A stretch of DNA of 64,000 nt from an uncultured Anderseniella sp. (GCA_947488295.1 CANKYU010000003.1:372001-436000); one strand, 5' to 3'. Shown: positions 52,626 through 61,833, counted from the stretch's first letter. Numbers and translations: made by a program. Notes: generated from the letters alone by a model not told the origin.

Positions 52626-53753
52626 GTGGAGGCCTGCCTTTTGGCGCTGACTGCAAGTCAAAATCAAACTGCCGTTGCATCCTCGGACGCTGAACTTCTG
52701 CAGGTCACCTTGAACAATGTGGCTTGCGGAGTGGCTTCGGTGCGCGCCGATGGCGCAATCATAACCAGCAATGAAACATTTTACGACATGCTGCGCCGTG
52801 CGGGGTTGCTGAAACTCGAGTTTGTCAGCAAGAAGCAGGACGAGCTTGTGGCTCTGCCGCTTTACAGCTTTTCACCGAAATTGCGCGACCGCCCGAACCA
52901 GATTGCCGGCCTGACGGGCTGTGCTTTCGAATTGCAGTACATTGATCTTCAGGATCAGTTGGGCGGTACCTTGATCCTGATCAACGATATTACCTCGCGG
53001 CGGCGCGACGAGCAGGAGATGCGAGACGTGGTCGCGCAAAAGGAAGTCATGGAGCAGGCCAGGACTACCTTTGTTTCCCAGGTCGCACATCATTTTCGAA
53101 CGCCGCTCAATGTGATTCTCGGTTACATCGACATTCTGGCAGCAGGCGATGCCAACGACATTGATGCCAGCACGCGCAACTCATATCTCGGGTTCATCCG
53201 CGAATCTGCGAAAGCCCTGTTGTTGAACATGAACGAGATGATGGAAATCATCAGGCTGCAGCGAAACGAACAGCCGGTCGAGCTGGAAGTTCGTGAATTG
53301 CATACGCTGATTTCCGGCGCCATAGACGAAATTCAGCCCGTGCTGGTTGCGGAAGACGTTGAGCTTGATGCAAAGGCGATGCTTGCGGTGATCGGGACCA
53401 GCTGCGTGCGCATGGATGCCCGTATTGCCAGGCGGGCGATCTCCAGTTTGTTGCGCACTTCCGCTGTGCTGGGTGGCCCCGGCAGCGTGCTGAAACTTGG
53501 TGCCCGGACATCTGAACCCAATTCCCTGATCGTCGTTGTGGAAATCGAAGTCGGCAGGACCGACGTGCGGTCAATTCTCGACAGTATTCACAGCGGGGAG
53601 CCAGTGAAGGAAATCAGTCTCACCGGCAATGCCAGCGGTTATGGGCTGGCGCTGTCTGCAATGCTGCTGCGACTGTGTGAGATACAGGTTTCCGCAAGCG
53701 CCATGGGTGAGCGCGGCGTCTGCATCGAAATGGTGTTTTCAACGTCGCAGTGA
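52626..53753 (+). CDS. PAS-histidine-kinase-like protein with degenerate catalytic domain
   Basis: A 375-residue protein. Residues about 20-125 form a PAS-like sensor (TLNNVACGVASVRADGAII, ending ILINDITSRRR). The H-box SQVAHHFRTPLNVILGYIDI has phosphoacceptor His156. After the dimerisation helices the ATP-binding domain lacks a clear N-box (the region reads RRAISSLLRTS without Asn) and has GYGLALSAMLL instead of the usual GxGLGL G-box. It may be an inactive kinase, a phosphatase or a scaffold. No membrane helix, so it is cytoplasmic. The start is a GTG; a short ATG frame (52591-52650) overlaps it. Confidence 0.75.
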   Translation: MEACLLALTASQNQTAVASSDAELLQVTLNNVACGVASVRADGAIITSNETFYDMLRRAGLLKLEFVSKKQDELVALPLYSFSPKLRDRPNQIAGLTGCAFELQYIDLQDQLGGTLILINDITSRRRDEQEMRDVVAQKEVMEQARTTFVSQVAHHFRTPLNVILGYIDILAAGDANDIDASTRNSYLGFIRESAKALLLNMNEMMEIIRLQRNEQPVELEVRELHTLISGAIDEIQPVLVAEDVELDAKAMLAVIGTSCVRMDARIARRAISSLLRTSAVLGGPGSVLKLGARTSEPNSLIVVVEIEVGRTDVRSILDSIHSGEPVKEISLTGNASGYGLALSAMLLRLCEIQVSASAMGERGVCIEMVFSTSQ

Positions 53754-53797
53754 TCCGGCAGCGTAATGCACCCCCGCTGATCGAATTCCGCTGACTG

Positions 53798-53866
53798 TCC
53801 ACAATGTGGAATGCCGACTCCGCATGCCGGTTGTCCCGTGCCATGTTGGTGGTACTTGGTATACCA
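53798..53866. promoter_or_regulatory. Two palindromic operators upstream of the GntR gene
   Basis: TCCACA-A-TGTGGA (53798-53810) and TGGTATACCA (53857-53866) are both perfect palindromes in the 174 bp before the GntR start at 53928. TGGTNNACCA-type sites are typical of the FCD subfamily of GntR regulators. Both motifs recur in front of the TctC gene at 59986-60049, so a common regulon is likely. Confidence 0.75.
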
Positions 53867-53927
53867 CGGACCACAAGGTTTTCACACACATGAAGCCGGT
53901 CCTAAGCGACAAGGCCCGCAAGAAATC

Positions 53928-54638
53928 ATGGCAACCCGTCTGAAACTCAAGCCCGTCGGCACCAATTTCAGCCTCAAGGAGCACATATATGATGTGCTCA
54001 AGGACGCCATCAGCAGCATGAATCTCTATGATGCCGACGCCAATTTGCGCCTGGATGAGCGCGCGCTGGCGGAGCAACTGGGTATTTCCAGAACACCGGT
54101 TCGCGAGGCGCTGACCAGGCTGGAGCAGGAGGGCTTCGTCGAAGTTCAGCCACGCCGGGGTGTTTTCATACGTCGCAAGAGCCTGAATGAAGTGCTCGAC
54201 ATGATTGTGGTGTGGGCGTCGCTTGAAAGCATGGCCGCGCGTATGGCAGCAGACAACGCCAGCGACCGGGAAATCCAGTCTCTGCGCAAGGCGCTGCCCA
54301 AGCAAAAGGGTGAAACTGAATTGCGGGCGCATCTGCATGAGTATTCCGAAGCCAATATCGCTTTCCATTTGCGTATTCTGGAACTGTCGGGCAGCCCGAT
54401 GCTGCTGGACATTGCCAAGGGTCTGTTCCTGCACATGCGCTCTATTCGCGAACGCGCCATGGCCGAGGGCGACCGCATAACCCGGTCCGTGGTTGACCAC
54501 ATGAACATCATCGAGGCGATTGAAGACCGCAATGCCGAGCTTGCCTCGATGCTGGTGCGCGAACACACCATGCGATTGCATGGCCACGTCCGCAAAAACT
54601 GGAACACATTTTCCGGTGCAGAGGAAGGCGCCGGCTAA
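53928..54638 (+). CDS. GntR-family (FCD) transcriptional regulator
   Basis: A 236-residue regulator. The N-terminal winged helix has DERALAEQLGISRTPVREAL, the diagnostic GntR recognition helix, then EGFVEVQPRRGVFIRR as the wing. The C-terminal FCD domain is all-helical and has the metal-ligand His residues in HEYSEANIAFHLRILELSGS and VDHMNIIEAIEDRNAELAS. FCD regulators respond to organic acids. It precedes the catabolic operon by 65 bases on the same strand and is the likely regulator of it and of the transporter. The ATG at 53928 follows AAGAAATC only loosely, so the start is less certain. Confidence 0.88.
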   Translation: MATRLKLKPVGTNFSLKEHIYDVLKDAISSMNLYDADANLRLDERALAEQLGISRTPVREALTRLEQEGFVEVQPRRGVFIRRKSLNEVLDMIVVWASLESMAARMAADNASDREIQSLRKALPKQKGETELRAHLHEYSEANIAFHLRILELSGSPMLLDIAKGLFLHMRSIRERAMAEGDRITRSVVDHMNIIEAIEDRNAELASMLVREHTMRLHGHVRKNWNTFSGAEEGAG

Positions 54639-54703
54639 ATCGAACAAAGCGGCCTGATCCGTGGGCCGAATGACATCAAGATATATCAGGGAGCGAAAGA
54701 CAA

Positions 54704-56452
54704 ATGAGTACAACGACAGCAGCGCCGACATCGACCGCAGATGACACACTTAAAGCCAAGACCAAGGATGGTTCGGTTATCTCCGGTGGTCATCTGGTGG
54801 CCAAGGCGCTCAAGGCTGAAGGGGTGGATACGATCTTCACCCTGTGCGGCGGCCACATCATCGACATCTATGATGGCTGTATTGATGAAGGTATCCGCAT
54901 CGTTGACGTTCGCCATGAGCAGGTCGCAGCCCACGCTGCCGACGGTTACGCCCGCCAGACCGGTAAGCTTGGCTGTGTGGTTACCACGGCGGGGCCGGGG
55001 TGCACCAATGCGGTGACGGGTGTAGCAACCGCTTTCAGGTCGGAGAGCCCGATCCTGCACATTGGCGGCCAGTCGTCTCTGACCCAGCACAAGATGGGTT
55101 CGCTGCAGGATTTGCCGCACGTTGATATGATGGCGCCGATCACCAAGTTCTCTGCCGGTGTTTTGTCGACCGAGCGTGTCGCCGACATGATCGCCATGGC
55201 AGCGCGCGAGAGTTTCAACGGTGCATATGGCCCGTCCTACCTGGAAATTCCGCGCGACATTCTCGATGCCGAGATTCCGGTTGAAAAGGCGGTTCTGCCG
55301 ACGCCGGGCAAGTATCGCGGCTCGGTTCGCTCCATCGGCGATCCCGCGGATATTGAAAAACTGGCTGACATCCTGGTCAATTCAAAACGCCCTGCGGTTC
55401 TGTTCGGCCAGCAGGTATGGGCTGCCCAGGGGCACAACGAAGCCATTTCGCTGGTGCGTTCGCTGGACATCCCGGCCTATCTGAACGGCGCCAGCCGCGG
55501 CATGCTGCATCCGAAGGATCCGCACGGTTTTGACCGCACAAGATCGATGGCATTCAAGGAAGCCGACGTGATCCTCATTGTCGGCACCCCGTTTGATTTC
55601 CGCATGGGCTACGGCAAGCGCATCTCCAAGGAAGCAACGCTGGTGCAGATCGACATGGGCTACAATACTGTCGGCAAGAACCGTGATGTTGATCTGGGTC
55701 TGTGCGGTGATCCCGGCGCCATTATGGCGGCGGTGGAACAGGCTGCATCCGGGCGCATCGACAAGTCGGCACAGGAAGAGCGCAAGCAGTGGATGGCCAA
55801 GCTGCGCACAGCAGAAGCAGCGGCGCTTGAAAAACTGATGCCGTTGTTTACGTCGGACCGCAACCCGATCCATCCCTACCGCCTGGCCTGGGAAATCAAC
55901 GAGTTCCTCGGTGAAGACACCATCTATATCGGCGATGGCGGCGACATTGTCACGATCTCCGCGCAGGCTGTGAGGCCGCGCGGTCCGGGCCAGTGGATGG
56001 ACCCCGGGGCGCTCGGCTCGCTGGGTGTCGGCACCGGATTTGCCATGGCGGCCAAGCTGGCCAATCCGGACAAGGAAGTCATGTGCCTTTATGGCGATGG
56101 TTCGTTCGGCATGACCGCGTTTGACATGGAGACCTCCCAGCGTTTTGGCGCACCTTATCTGGCCGTTGTCGGCAACAACTCGCACATGAACCAGATCCGC
56201 TATGGCCAGATCGCCAAATATGGCGAACAGCGCGGCAATATCGGCAACAAGCTCGGCGACATTCCGTTCTCCATGTTCGGAGAGATGATCGGCGGGTACG
56301 GCGAAGAGGTGCGCGAGGCCAACGAAATTCAGCCTGCACTCCAGCGCGCCAGGGAAGCCATCGCCAAGACCGGCAAATGTGCGGTCGTGAATGTGTGGGT
56401 CGATCCGGATGAATATGCGCCCGGCACCAAAGCCCAGACCATGTACAAGTAG
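54704..56452 (+). CDS. ThDP-dependent 2-hydroxyacyl-CoA lyase / oxalyl-CoA decarboxylase-like enzyme
   Basis: A 582-residue ThDP enzyme. The cofactor-activating Glu72 is in VRHEQVAAHAADGYAR, TAGPGCTNAVTG follows, and the ThDP-Mg motif GDG (464-466) is followed 24 residues on by NN (491-492). The overall order matches acetolactate synthase, oxalyl-CoA decarboxylase and 2-hydroxyacyl-CoA lyase. The loop that carries Tyr-Glu in Oxalobacter oxalyl-CoA decarboxylase reads MGSLQDLPHVDMM here, so a true oxalyl-CoA decarboxylase is less likely. The neighbouring CoA-transferase and formyltransferase make a reaction yielding formyl-CoA plausible. GGGAG precedes the ATG. Confidence 0.75.
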   Translation: MSTTTAAPTSTADDTLKAKTKDGSVISGGHLVAKALKAEGVDTIFTLCGGHIIDIYDGCIDEGIRIVDVRHEQVAAHAADGYARQTGKLGCVVTTAGPGCTNAVTGVATAFRSESPILHIGGQSSLTQHKMGSLQDLPHVDMMAPITKFSAGVLSTERVADMIAMAARESFNGAYGPSYLEIPRDILDAEIPVEKAVLPTPGKYRGSVRSIGDPADIEKLADILVNSKRPAVLFGQQVWAAQGHNEAISLVRSLDIPAYLNGASRGMLHPKDPHGFDRTRSMAFKEADVILIVGTPFDFRMGYGKRISKEATLVQIDMGYNTVGKNRDVDLGLCGDPGAIMAAVEQAASGRIDKSAQEERKQWMAKLRTAEAAALEKLMPLFTSDRNPIHPYRLAWEINEFLGEDTIYIGDGGDIVTISAQAVRPRGPGQWMDPGALGSLGVGTGFAMAAKLANPDKEVMCLYGDGSFGMTAFDMETSQRFGAPYLAVVGNNSHMNQIRYGQIAKYGEQRGNIGNKLGDIPFSMFGEMIGGYGEEVREANEIQPALQRAREAIAKTGKCAVVNVWVDPDEYAPGTKAQTMYK

Positions 56453-56546
56453 GCGCACGGAACCAGATAAACGTTCAAAGGGATCATGTTTTCAGCACAC
56501 CAGCTTGTTCAACCTGGACGCTGAATGATCCAGATGGGAGGATAAA

Positions 56547-57818
56547 ATGCAGGCACTCAAAGGCGTCAAGGTTCTGGACTTCACACATGTTCAGTCCGGA
56601 CCGACCTGCACTCAGCTGTTGGCCTGGCTCGGTGCAGACGTGATCAAGGTGGAGCGCCCCGGCGTAGGCGATGCAACGCGCGGCCAACTGCGCGATGTGC
56701 CCAATGCCGACAGTTTGTACTTCACCATGCTCAACCACAACAAACGCTCCATTACCCTCAATTCCAAGACCGAGCAGGGCAAGGATGTGCTCGAGCGGCT
56801 GGTGAAGACCTGTGATGTGCTGGTGGAAAACTTTGCCCCCGGCGCGCTTGATCGCATGGGGCTGACCTGGGAACGGATCCAGGAACTGAACCCGAAAATG
56901 ATCTATGCCTCGGTCAAGGGGTTCGGACCCGGCCCCTATGAGGACTGCAAGGTCTATGAGAACGTGGCCCAGTGTGCCGGCGGGTCAGCTTCTACCACCG
57001 GTTTCCTGGACGGGCCGCCATTGGTCACCGGCGCGCAGATCGGCGATTCCGGTACCGGCCTGCATCTGGCATTCGGTATTGTCTCGGCGCTCTACCATCG
57101 TACCAATTCCGGCAAGGGCCAGAGGGTGCTGGCCGCCATGCAGGACAGTGTCTTGAACCTGTGCCGTGTGAAGTTGCGTGACCAGCAGCGCCTGGCTCAC
57201 GGGCCTTTGAACGAATACACCCAGTTCGGCAAGGGCATTGAATTCGGTGAAGCAACACCGCGTGCGGGTAACGATTCAGGCGGTGGCCAGCCCGGTGCCA
57301 TTCTCAAATGCAAGGGCTGGGAAACCGATCCCAATGCCTACACCTATTTCATTACCCAGGCAGCTGTTTGGGAAAAGGTCTGCGACACCATCGGTGAGCC
57401 GGACTGGAAAACCGATCCGGGCTATGCGACACCGCCGGCGCGCCTGGACAAGCTGGAACAGATATTCGAACGCATCGAGCAGTGGACAAAGACCAAGACC
57501 AAATTCGAAGTCATGGAAATCTGTAATCCGCAGGACATTCCGGTCGGCCCGATCCTGTCGATGAAGGAAATCGCTGAAGAGCCGTCGCTGCGCGAAACCG
57601 AGACAGTTGTCGAGGTGGATCATCCCGAGCGCGGCAGTTACCTGACCGTCGGCATGCCCGTCAAATTGTCGGAGTCTCCGGCTGAAGTGAAACGCTCGCC
57701 ATTGCTGGGCGAACACACTGAAGAAATTCTGACACAGGTGCTTGGCTATACTGCCGACGAGATCGATCAGATCAGGGCATCCGGTGCCATAGGCGAGATG
57801 AAGCAGGCGGCTGAGTAA
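56547..57818 (+). CDS. Class III CoA-transferase (CaiB/BaiF, formyl-CoA transferase-like)
   Basis: A 423-residue enzyme of the family III CoA-transferases. The start [20 protein letters not shown] and VIKVERPG are the family's CoA-binding opening, and the catalytic Asp167 is in [14 protein letters not shown], at the position of Asp169 in formyl-CoA transferase. RQLRDVP-like loop ([14 protein letters not shown]) follows the DATRG motif. It would swap CoA between a carboxylic acid and a CoA donor. Its partner at 54704 is a ThDP enzyme, so the pair may activate and then cleave or decarboxylate the imported acid. The gap is 94 bases. Confidence 0.88.
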   Translation: MQALKGVKVLDFTHVQSGPTCTQLLAWLGADVIKVERPGVGDATRGQLRDVPNADSLYFTMLNHNKRSITLNSKTEQGKDVLERLVKTCDVLVENFAPGALDRMGLTWERIQELNPKMIYASVKGFGPGPYEDCKVYENVAQCAGGSASTTGFLDGPPLVTGAQIGDSGTGLHLAFGIVSALYHRTNSGKGQRVLAAMQDSVLNLCRVKLRDQQRLAHGPLNEYTQFGKGIEFGEATPRAGNDSGGGQPGAILKCKGWETDPNAYTYFITQAAVWEKVCDTIGEPDWKTDPGYATPPARLDKLEQIFERIEQWTKTKTKFEVMEICNPQDIPVGPILSMKEIAEEPSLRETETVVEVDHPERGSYLTVGMPVKLSESPAEVKRSPLLGEHTEEILTQVLGYTADEIDQIRASGAIGEMKQAAE

Positions 57819-57842
57819 CAAGACGATCGGGGAGTAATACTG

Positions 57843-58793
57843 ATGGCAACAAACTGGCAAAAGCCCGGCGATCCCATGCGTCTCATCGTTATGGGTCAAC
57901 AGGCGTTCGGCAAGGATGCGTTGGCGAAAATACTTGAAGCGGGCAAGGACGAAGTTGTTGCGGTGTATTGCGAACCCGACCGTGAGGGCAGGCCGGTTGA
58001 CCCGATCAAGGAATACGCTCTGGAGCAGGGGCTGGCCGTGCATCAGCCGGCGGATTTCGATGACAGGGAGGCACTCGACACGCTGGCGTCCTGCAATGCC
58101 GACCTGATGGTCATGGCCTTTGTCAATGTATTCGTACCGGAAGCAGCCCGGGACACGCCGAAACTGGGCTCGATCTGCTTTCACCCGTCGCTGCTGCCGC
58201 TGCATCGTGGTCCCAGCGCGGTGAACTGGCCGATCATCATGGGCTCGACCAGGTCTGGTTACAGCTGGTTTTATCCGACCGACGGGCTCGATGAAGGTGA
58301 CAGTCTCTTGCAGTGGGAGTGCGACATCGCCCCGGATGACACGGTCATCAACCTCTATTTCAAGAAGATCTATCCTTCCGCCGTTGAAAGCGTGCTGGAG
58401 GTCTGTGACCTGTTCCGTTCGGGCGAGCCGCCGCGCATCGTGCCGGATGAAGCCGACGCAACTTACGAGCGGCGGTGCACCAAGAAGCATGCCAGGATTG
58501 ACTGGAACAAGCCGGTAAAACAGGTTTACGATCTGATCCGCGGCACAAACCCTAGCCCCGGTGCCTGGACAACGCTGAATGGCAGTGAAGTCCAGATTTA
58601 CGACTGTCAATTGGTGGCCGGTGATGGTGTGTCGTCTAAAGTCATCAGTGTCTCGGATGAGGGCGTGGTGGTGCAACTGATCGGCGGACGGATTTGTATC
58701 AAACGTGTCCGGCCTGCAGGTGGCGACAAGGTGGCTGCCCAGGATTGGGCCGGGCAGGCAGGCGTCGCTGCCGGAACACTACTGGGTAGTTAG
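57843..58793 (+). CDS. Formyltransferase-like hydrolase, resembling the N-terminal domain of 10-formyl-THF dehydrogenase
   Basis: A 316-residue protein with both formyltransferase domains. MGQQAFGKDALAKIL opens it, HPSLLPLHRGPSAVNWPIIM carries His114, and GLDEGDSLL carries Asp150, the dyad seen in ALDH1L hydrolase and in Fmt. Fmt has Asn two residues before the His; here it is Cys112 (ICFHPS), so a methionyl-tRNA formyltransferase is unlikely. The C-terminal part (PNPSPGAWTTLNGSEVQIYD-type barrel) binds the substrate. It probably hydrolyses or transfers a formyl group of 10-formyl-THF or a related carrier. GGGGAG precedes the ATG. Third of the operon, 24 bases after the transferase. Confidence 0.8.
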   Translation: MATNWQKPGDPMRLIVMGQQAFGKDALAKILEAGKDEVVAVYCEPDREGRPVDPIKEYALEQGLAVHQPADFDDREALDTLASCNADLMVMAFVNVFVPEAARDTPKLGSICFHPSLLPLHRGPSAVNWPIIMGSTRSGYSWFYPTDGLDEGDSLLQWECDIAPDDTVINLYFKKIYPSAVESVLEVCDLFRSGEPPRIVPDEADATYERRCTKKHARIDWNKPVKQVYDLIRGTNPSPGAWTTLNGSEVQIYDCQLVAGDGVSSKVISVSDEGVVVQLIGGRICIKRVRPAGGDKVAAQDWAGQAGVAAGTLLGS

Positions 58794-58806
58794 GAACGAG
58801 AACGTT

Positions 58807-59667
58807 ATGGCAATTCGCAGGATTTTTGTTCCGATCAGGAATGACGGCAAAGGTGAGAACGTTCTCGATCATGCCCTGGCGCTTGCCGGCAACGCAGGCC
58901 ATATCGAAGCGGTGCATTGTCGGCCCGCACCAGACGATCTGATTCCATTCGGAGTTTCCGTTCCCGCCATTCTGCGAGAGCAGATTTCCAGCTCCGGCGA
59001 TGAACTCGCCAATGCGGAAGAGACGCAGATAACGCAACAGTTTGAAGACTATGCCCGCGCCAACAAGCTGACGATGGTTGCTATTGGCAAACCTCATCCA
59101 AAGGACAAGCTATCCGCAACCTGGCGCATCGAGCGCGGCAAGCAGGCCAGCATCGTATCGGCGCGCGGCCGGCTGGCTGATGTCGTCGCAGTTGCAAGAC
59201 CGGATCGTGACAGGGCAGTTGGCCGCAACACACTTGAGGCGGCGCTGGTCAACACGGGCTCGCTTGTGATGATGTGCCCGCCACTGCCGCCACCCGGCAA
59301 GATCGGCAACCATATTGCCGTGGCATGGAATGGATCACGCGAGGCTGCCCGGGCGGTATCTCTGGCAATGCCGTTGCTGACTGCGGCATCCACGGTGTCT
59401 GTCATGACGATGGCAGGCGACGATCTGGAGCTGACCGGTGCACACGTTCTGAATTTCCTGGCTGATCATGACATCGAGGCGAACCATACGGAGATCAAGT
59501 CTGGCGGCAATGCCGGCCAGGCATTGCTCGAGGGAGCCGGGTCGGTGGATGCCGATTGTTTGTTGATGGGTGCCTACGGCTCAAGCCGGGGGCGGGAGAT
59601 GGTGTTTGGAGGTGCCACGCAATATGTCGTCGATCACGCGGAAATGCCTGTGTTGATGGCGCATTAG
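58807..59667 (+). CDS. Tandem universal stress protein (UspA family)
   Basis: A 286-residue protein with two Usp modules. The first begins AIRRIFVPIRNDGKGENVLD and the second at about residue 155 (IGNHIAVAWNGSREAARAVS). The second contains the ATP-type loop GAYGSSRGREMVFGGATQYV near its end (GxxGxR-like); the first lacks a clean version. It starts 13 bases after the formyltransferase stop, so it is the last gene of the catabolic operon. Two-module Usps often accompany catabolic operons, with unknown function. Confidence 0.85.
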   Translation: MAIRRIFVPIRNDGKGENVLDHALALAGNAGHIEAVHCRPAPDDLIPFGVSVPAILREQISSSGDELANAEETQITQQFEDYARANKLTMVAIGKPHPKDKLSATWRIERGKQASIVSARGRLADVVAVARPDRDRAVGRNTLEAALVNTGSLVMMCPPLPPPGKIGNHIAVAWNGSREAARAVSLAMPLLTAASTVSVMTMAGDDLELTGAHVLNFLADHDIEANHTEIKSGGNAGQALLEGAGSVDADCLLMGAYGSSRGREMVFGGATQYVVDHAEMPVLMAH

Positions 59668-59770
59668 TGCGGCTTTGTGGACTCGTCAGGGTCCATGGAA
59701 CTGCTGTGCTGATCTGGATGCGGTCAAGCCAGGACTTTTTGGTTGGAAAATCGAAAATAATCCTGGTCCG

Positions 59771-59807
59771 GAGCAAATTGGGTCCGAATGAACCCACAAT
59801 GTTGCTC
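59771..59807 (+). terminator. Hairpin ending the catabolic operon
   Basis: A stem formed by GAGCAA-ATT-GGGT and its complement (with a two-base and a one-base bulge) closes on an 8 nt loop, about 100 bases after the UspA stop. The T run after it is short (CAGTTTT), so it is an imperfect intrinsic terminator. Confidence 0.45.
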
Positions 59808-59985
59808 TAACAGTTTTGAGGCAATCAGGGATATGGATTTTGGTGTTTCAATCCGGATTCAGCCTGATCTGCAAGCTAAAGGAGAAAGGAGTAACCACTG
59901 TGCGGAAAAACATCCGGGAATCTGCGACAACCTGTCCGGTTTTGCTTGATGCCGACCGCCAATCTGATACGATCCGGCCGTTAAC

Positions 59986-60049
59986 TGGTATACCACACGC
60001 CAAGATTTCTTGATTTTGACTGGTATATCAGATGGTTCCACATTGTGGA
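59986..60049. promoter_or_regulatory. Three palindromic operators upstream of tctC
   Basis: TGGTATACCA (59986-59995), TGGTATATCA (60021-60030, one mismatch to the palindrome) and TCCACA-T-TGTGGA (60037-60049, perfect) lie 116-179 bp before the TctC start. The same motifs precede the GntR gene (53798-53866). The remaining 498 bp between UspA and TctC hold no gene that I can support. Confidence 0.78.
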
Positions 60050-60164
60050 GCGGTACCGGAAATAAGCCGGCAACAGATACGGCGGTCTGGTGGCCAGGGT
60101 TTCAATTTTGTAGCAGCAACCTAACATGGTTGTTGTTGTCAACGACCCCAAAGGGAGAACTGAA

Positions 60165-61142
60165 ATGAAACTTACTAGAAGAATTGCACTCGGATTCATG
60201 TTTGCAACCGGGATGATGGCATCTGTTGTCACCACGACAACCCCGGCTCATGCCTGGGAGCCCACCAAGCCGATTGACTTCGTCATCATGGCCGGTGCCG
60301 GCGGTGGTGCTGATCAGATCGCGCGCTTCCTTCAGTCAGTGGCCGAGAAGAAGGACCTGACGGTTCGTCCGCTCGTGCCTAACAACAAGGGTGGCGGTTC
60401 AGGTGCTGAAGCACTGATCGCCCTGAACGGCGCAAGCGACAAGGATCACTCCATTCTTGTGACCTTGAATTCCTTCTTCACCACACCAATTCGCCAGCCA
60501 AACCTTGGTATCGACATTCAGACTTTCACTCCCGTTACCATGATGGGCGTGGATCCGTTTGTTCTTTGGGTTCACAAGGACTCTGGCATCAAGACCTTCG
60601 AGGATTGGTTGGCAAAGGTTAAAGCTGACAATGGCGAATATGTCATGGGCGGCACCGGCAAGGGTCAGGAAGACTCTATCGTCATCGCGTGGATGGAAAA
60701 GAACTTCGATATCAAAATCAAGTACATCCCGTACAAGGGCGGTGGCGCCGTTGCCAAGGACCTCGCCGGCCAGCAGATCATGGCGTCTGTGAACAATCCG
60801 GCGGAAGCCAAGGGCTTCTTTGAATCCGGCGACGTTGTTCCGCTGATTGCGTTTTCTGATGAGCGTCTGCCGAACCTGCCGGATACCCGCACGGTCAAGG
60901 AACTCGGCAAGGACTTCTCCTACTACAACCAGCGTGCCGTCGTTGGTGCGCCTGGGATGTCGGACGAGGCTGCCGCCTACTACCGCGATCTCTTCGGGAA
61001 GATCTACGACACGGAAGAGTGGCAGAACTATATGAAGTCTGAAAGCCTGGAGCCGTTGCCGATGGACGCTGCGACCCAGAAGGAATACTGGAAAACCCAG
61101 GTCGACCGGCACAACGAACTGCTGAAGGCAATCGGCGGTTAA
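60165..61142 (+). CDS. TctC-type tripartite tricarboxylate transporter substrate-binding protein
   Basis: A periplasmic binding protein of 325 residues. The signal peptide MKLTRRIALGFMFATGMMAS ends near AHA-WEP. The mature part (PIDFVIMAGAGGGADQIAR, then NNKGGGSGAEALIAL and TPVTMMGVDPFVLWV) follows the Bug/TctC order, with the carboxylate-binding loops near the glycine-rich motifs. The ATG at 60165 has AAGGGAGA upstream and starts the signal peptide. First gene of the transporter operon. Bug proteins bind carboxylic acids such as citrate, tartrate, lactate or aromatic acids; the ligand is unknown. Confidence 0.9.
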   Translation: MKLTRRIALGFMFATGMMASVVTTTTPAHAWEPTKPIDFVIMAGAGGGADQIARFLQSVAEKKDLTVRPLVPNNKGGGSGAEALIALNGASDKDHSILVTLNSFFTTPIRQPNLGIDIQTFTPVTMMGVDPFVLWVHKDSGIKTFEDWLAKVKADNGEYVMGGTGKGQEDSIVIAWMEKNFDIKIKYIPYKGGGAVAKDLAGQQIMASVNNPAEAKGFFESGDVVPLIAFSDERLPNLPDTRTVKELGKDFSYYNQRAVVGAPGMSDEAAAYYRDLFGKIYDTEEWQNYMKSESLEPLPMDAATQKEYWKTQVDRHNELLKAIGG

Positions 61143-61171
61143 GCCGACCGCCCAAGGTCGAACGCAACAAG

Positions 61172-61209
61172 CTGGAGCAATCAGGTCTGTGGACCTGACT
61201 GCTTCAGCC
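61172..61209 (+). terminator. Long hairpin after the TctC gene (mRNA stabiliser or attenuator)
   Basis: A 17-position stem (GCTGGAGCA-A-TCAGGTC with GACCTGA-C-TGCTTCAGC, one A-C mismatch and one G-T pair) closes on loop TGTG. It lies 30 bases after the TctC stop and is followed by CACCTGATAAAAAAT without a T run. It should hold 3' ends in place and so let the binding protein exceed the membrane subunits. Confidence 0.6.
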
Positions 61210-61284
61210 ACCTGATAAAAAATATCCGTCTTCACGTGTGCGCCTACCGGTGCGTTCGATCGAGGGCGTATGGGAGGAGCCGCC

Positions 61285-61788
61285 ATGCGGCGCGCAGAAT
61301 TCGTTACGGCTGCTGTTCTGGCTCTTATGTCAGTTTATCTGATGTGGAAGAGTTCGGAGCTGGAAATTGGTTACATTACAGGCGAGGGCCCCGGCGGTGG
61401 TGCCTGGCCGTTCTGGCTTTCCGGCATCATGCTGATTTGCACGGGCTTCATTGCAGTCAATTGTTATCGGCGAACTTCACCGCCTTCTCAGTCCACCGAA
61501 CCGTTTCTTGATAGCTATGGCAAGAAGATGCTGTTGCTGGTTGGCGGCGGTATCTTTGGTTTCATCGCACTGGTCAGCATTATTTCCATGTACGGCGCGA
61601 TGTTTGTCTTCCTGATCTATTACCTGCGCTTCCTTGGCCGTCATACGTGGACGCTTACCATGACTATCGCGACGTCGGTGCCGATTGTCTTCTTCTTTTT
61701 CTTCGAAGCGCTTATGCGCATCACGCTGCCCAAGGGCATGAAGTTTCTTGAGCCGATTTTCAATTATCTCAACACGATCATCTATTGA
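61285..61788 (+). CDS. TctB-type small membrane subunit
   Basis: A 167-residue inner-membrane protein with four helices (FVTAAVLALMSVYLMW, GAWPFWLSGIMLICTGFIAV, MLLLVGGGIFGFIALVSIIS, MTIATSVPIVFFFFFEALM). The motif GEGPGGGAWPFWLS is the TctB hallmark. The ATG at 61285 has GGGAGGAG about 8 bases before it; a start at 61270 would overlap that site. Between TctC and TctA. Confidence 0.88.
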   Translation: MRRAEFVTAAVLALMSVYLMWKSSELEIGYITGEGPGGGAWPFWLSGIMLICTGFIAVNCYRRTSPPSQSTEPFLDSYGKKMLLLVGGGIFGFIALVSIISMYGAMFVFLIYYLRFLGRHTWTLTMTIATSVPIVFFFFFEALMRITLPKGMKFLEPIFNYLNTIIY

Positions 61789-61833
61789 CCGAAGCGCGCC
61801 TGATGGCGCTGCACGCGAGGGGCTTGTTACATC

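Noticed and set aside
55382..58676. Minus-strand open frames of 358 and 466 codons
   Set aside because: They lie opposite the ThDP enzyme, CoA-transferase and formyltransferase, all with clear catalytic motifs; GC-rich codon bias leaves such shadow frames open.
57843..58793. Methionyl-tRNA formyltransferase (fmt)
   Set aside because: The Asn two residues before the catalytic His is Cys, the neighbours are catabolic genes and not def, and the sequence is closer to the ALDH1L hydrolase domain.
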